From an uncultured Clostridia bacterium (GTDB lineage Bacteria; Bacillota; Clostridia; Oscillospirales; CAG-272): a stretch of 7,092 nt of DNA. Positions 6,226 to 7,092 of the stretch are shown in pieces; position 1 is the stretch's first letter; each line of letters opens with the position of its first letter. The DNA lies in assembly GCA_947652805.1 (NCBI GenBank), contig CANTEM010000060.1:1-7092 (forward strand), written 5' to 3'. The position numbers were made by a program, and so were the translations under genes. Under the pieces are notes generated by a model. That model searched no databases, was not told the DNA's origin, and saw only the letters and a list, made by a program, of their open reading frames with translations.

Positions 6226-6232
6226 AGAAAGG
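6226..6232 (+). promoter_or_regulatory. ribosome binding site of the CvpA-family gene
   Basis: AGAAAGG matches the 5' half of the extended Shine-Dalgarno sequence AGAAAGGAGG. The 12-base gap to the ATG at 6245 is longer than usual but fits pairing through this 5' half. An out-of-frame ATG at 6234 opens only a ten-codon frame. The site supports the 6245 start over in-frame starts inside the previous gene. Confidence 0.6.
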
Positions 6233-6244
6233 CATGGTTGTAAT

Positions 6245-6985
6245 ATGCATTTTATATTGGATATAGTGATTGTCGCCCTGTGTGTACTAACAATTTTGGT
6301 AAGCTACAAACGTGGATTTTTTAAGTCTGTAATGAGTCTTTGCTCCGGAGTCGGCGCGCTGCTGGTAGCATATACGTTTACGCCCAAGCTTGCCATTATT
6401 GTAAAAGAAAAGTTTTTGCTGGATAAAATCGCCGGCGGTGTGGTGGATACCCTTGCTTCTATGGCAAAAGCGGGTGCGGACGGCGCTCAGAATATGGTGT
6501 ACGACTTGTCCAAGCTTTTGGAGAATTCACAGTTTTTGAAAATCCTGGATCAGTACGGGGCAGATTCTCAGCACATAACAGAGCTGATCAACAGTGCCAA
6601 CGACGGCAGCCATGCTGCTGTAGAGCAGGTGTCCTATGCAGTGGCGGATCCGATTGCCGGAACCATTGCAAATATTGCTGTGTTTATCGGATTGTTTCTG
6701 GCGGCAATTCTGGTACTGCGGCTGATTACATGGGCAATCGGCATTGTGTTTACGCTTCCTGTGCTGCGCGGTGTGGATAAAATGCTGGGACTTGTTTTTG
6801 GTGTGATCAGTGCACTGCTCTTTGTATGGATTTTTGCTATGGTGGCAGATGCGGCAGTGCAGGCAATTGCTTCCGTTGCTCCGGGAACGATAGATGCATC
6901 CATATTAGACGACTCTGTTCTGTTGAAATTTTTTGCCCGGTATAATCCGATAGAAGCAATAACGAACGCTGTTTTTGGTCATTAA
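6245..6985 (+). CDS. CvpA-family membrane protein
   Basis: CvpA-type proteins are multi-pass inner-membrane proteins named for colicin V production. Their biochemical role is unsettled and they are often linked to envelope stress. The 246-residue product has the two family landmarks: an N-terminal segment with LDIVIVALCVLTILVSYKRGFF (D6; RGF at 23-25), and a C-terminal P-x-L-x-G-V-D-K-x-L-G-x-V-F-G block (172-186) followed by a hydrophobic segment. Hydrophobic stretches lie at about 4-20, 27-45, 141-163 and 181-204. A mainly soluble central stretch, about 55-140, separates the first and second pairs and is longer than in the roughly 160-residue E. coli CvpA. The start follows the membrane segment and the upstream Shine-Dalgarno sequence. 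The 64-base gap after the DUF5711-type gene is the longest in the window. Confidence 0.85.
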   Translation: MHFILDIVIVALCVLTILVSYKRGFFKSVMSLCSGVGALLVAYTFTPKLAIIVKEKFLLDKIAGGVVDTLASMAKAGADGAQNMVYDLSKLLENSQFLKILDQYGADSQHITELINSANDGSHAAVEQVSYAVADPIAGTIANIAVFIGLFLAAILVLRLITWAIGIVFTLPVLRGVDKMLGLVFGVISALLFVWIFAMVADAAVQAIASVAPGTIDASILDDSVLLKFFARYNPIEAITNAVFGH

Positions 6986-7007
6986 ACTGTAATTTATAAA
7001 CTTTTTC

Positions 7008-7014
7008 AGAAAGG
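7008..7014 (+). promoter_or_regulatory. ribosome binding site of the phosphatidyltransferase gene
   Basis: AGAAAGG lies nine bases before the ATG at 7024. It belongs to an 11-base block, TTTCAGAAAGG, that also precedes the CvpA-family gene at 6222-6232. Confidence 0.6.
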
Positions 7015-7023
7015 TTCACTTTT

Positions 7024-7092
7024 ATGAAGGCAAAGTACATTCCGAATATTTTGTCAATTATACGGCTTCTTATGTCATTTGCGTTTGCAGCC
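7024..7092 (+). CDS. CDP-alcohol phosphatidyltransferase, PgsA-like (5' fragment)
   Basis: Only the first 23 codons are in the window; the frame is still open at the right edge. The start MKAKYIPNILSIIRLLMS matches the conserved N-terminus of CDP-diacylglycerol-glycerol-3-phosphate phosphatidyltransferases (I-P-N-x-L-[ST]-x-x-R), the first membrane helix of enzymes that make phosphatidylglycerophosphate for anionic phospholipids. The diagnostic CDP-alcohol motif with its aspartates lies further downstream and cannot be checked here. Other CDP-alcohol enzymes, such as phosphatidylserine or cardiolipin synthases, remain possible. The gene follows the CvpA-family gene by 38 bases with its own binding site. 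Confidence 0.75.
   Translation, partial: MKAKYIPNILSIIRLLMSFAFAA

Noticed and set aside
6181..6244. Possible terminator or riboswitch in the longest gap
   Set aside because: Only a five-base CTTTC/GAAAG pairing with a one-base loop is visible, too tight to fold, and 64 bases is too short for known riboswitch classes with an expression platform.
6986..7023. Possible terminator between the CvpA-family and phosphatidyltransferase genes
   Set aside because: The stretch is AT-rich with a T-run, but no GC-rich stem precedes it. Read-through into the next gene is more likely.

Overview
The window looks like an ordinary chromosomal stretch from a mid-GC Firmicute of class Clostridia, probably close to the Oscillospiraceae/Ruminococcaceae. 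This placement is inferred from the gene families (a DUF5711-type protein, a CvpA-family protein, an ecfA1-ecfA2-ecfT-truA block), from strong purine-rich ribosome binding sites, and from tight head-to-tail packing. It does not come from a marker-gene comparison. Every gene I can support lies on the + strand, and no gap exceeds about 65 bases. I see no tRNA, rRNA, CRISPR array, insertion sequence, phage gene or convincing intrinsic terminator.

Left part (1-1485): a short reading frame open at the left edge ends one base before ruvC, the Holliday-junction resolvase. ruvC is followed not by ruvA/ruvB but by a class I SAM-dependent methyltransferase related to the RlmI group of rRNA methyltransferases.

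Middle (1486-4833): the two ATPases and the transmembrane coupling protein of an energy-coupling factor (ECF) vitamin/micronutrient transporter (EcfA1, EcfA2, EcfT), then truA (tRNA pseudouridine synthase). The ATPase and coupling-protein genes abut or overlap, which suggests translational coupling. No substrate-binding S component is present, so this is probably the shared energising module that serves S components encoded elsewhere.

Right part (4858-7092): a single-pass membrane protein of the uncharacterised DUF5711 type with a large predicted extracytoplasmic domain, a CvpA-family multi-pass membrane protein, and the first 23 codons of a CDP-alcohol phosphatidyltransferase (PgsA-like). 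This looks like a small envelope/membrane group. An exact TTGACA-N17-TATAAT promoter match lies inside the end of the DUF5711 gene and could start a separate transcript for the last two genes.

I found no evidence of a new defence, mobile or biosynthetic system. The most checkable unusual points are the internal promoter, a perfect 19-bp palindrome inside ecfA1, the absence of ruvAB beside ruvC, and the uncharacterised DUF5711-CvpA pairing.
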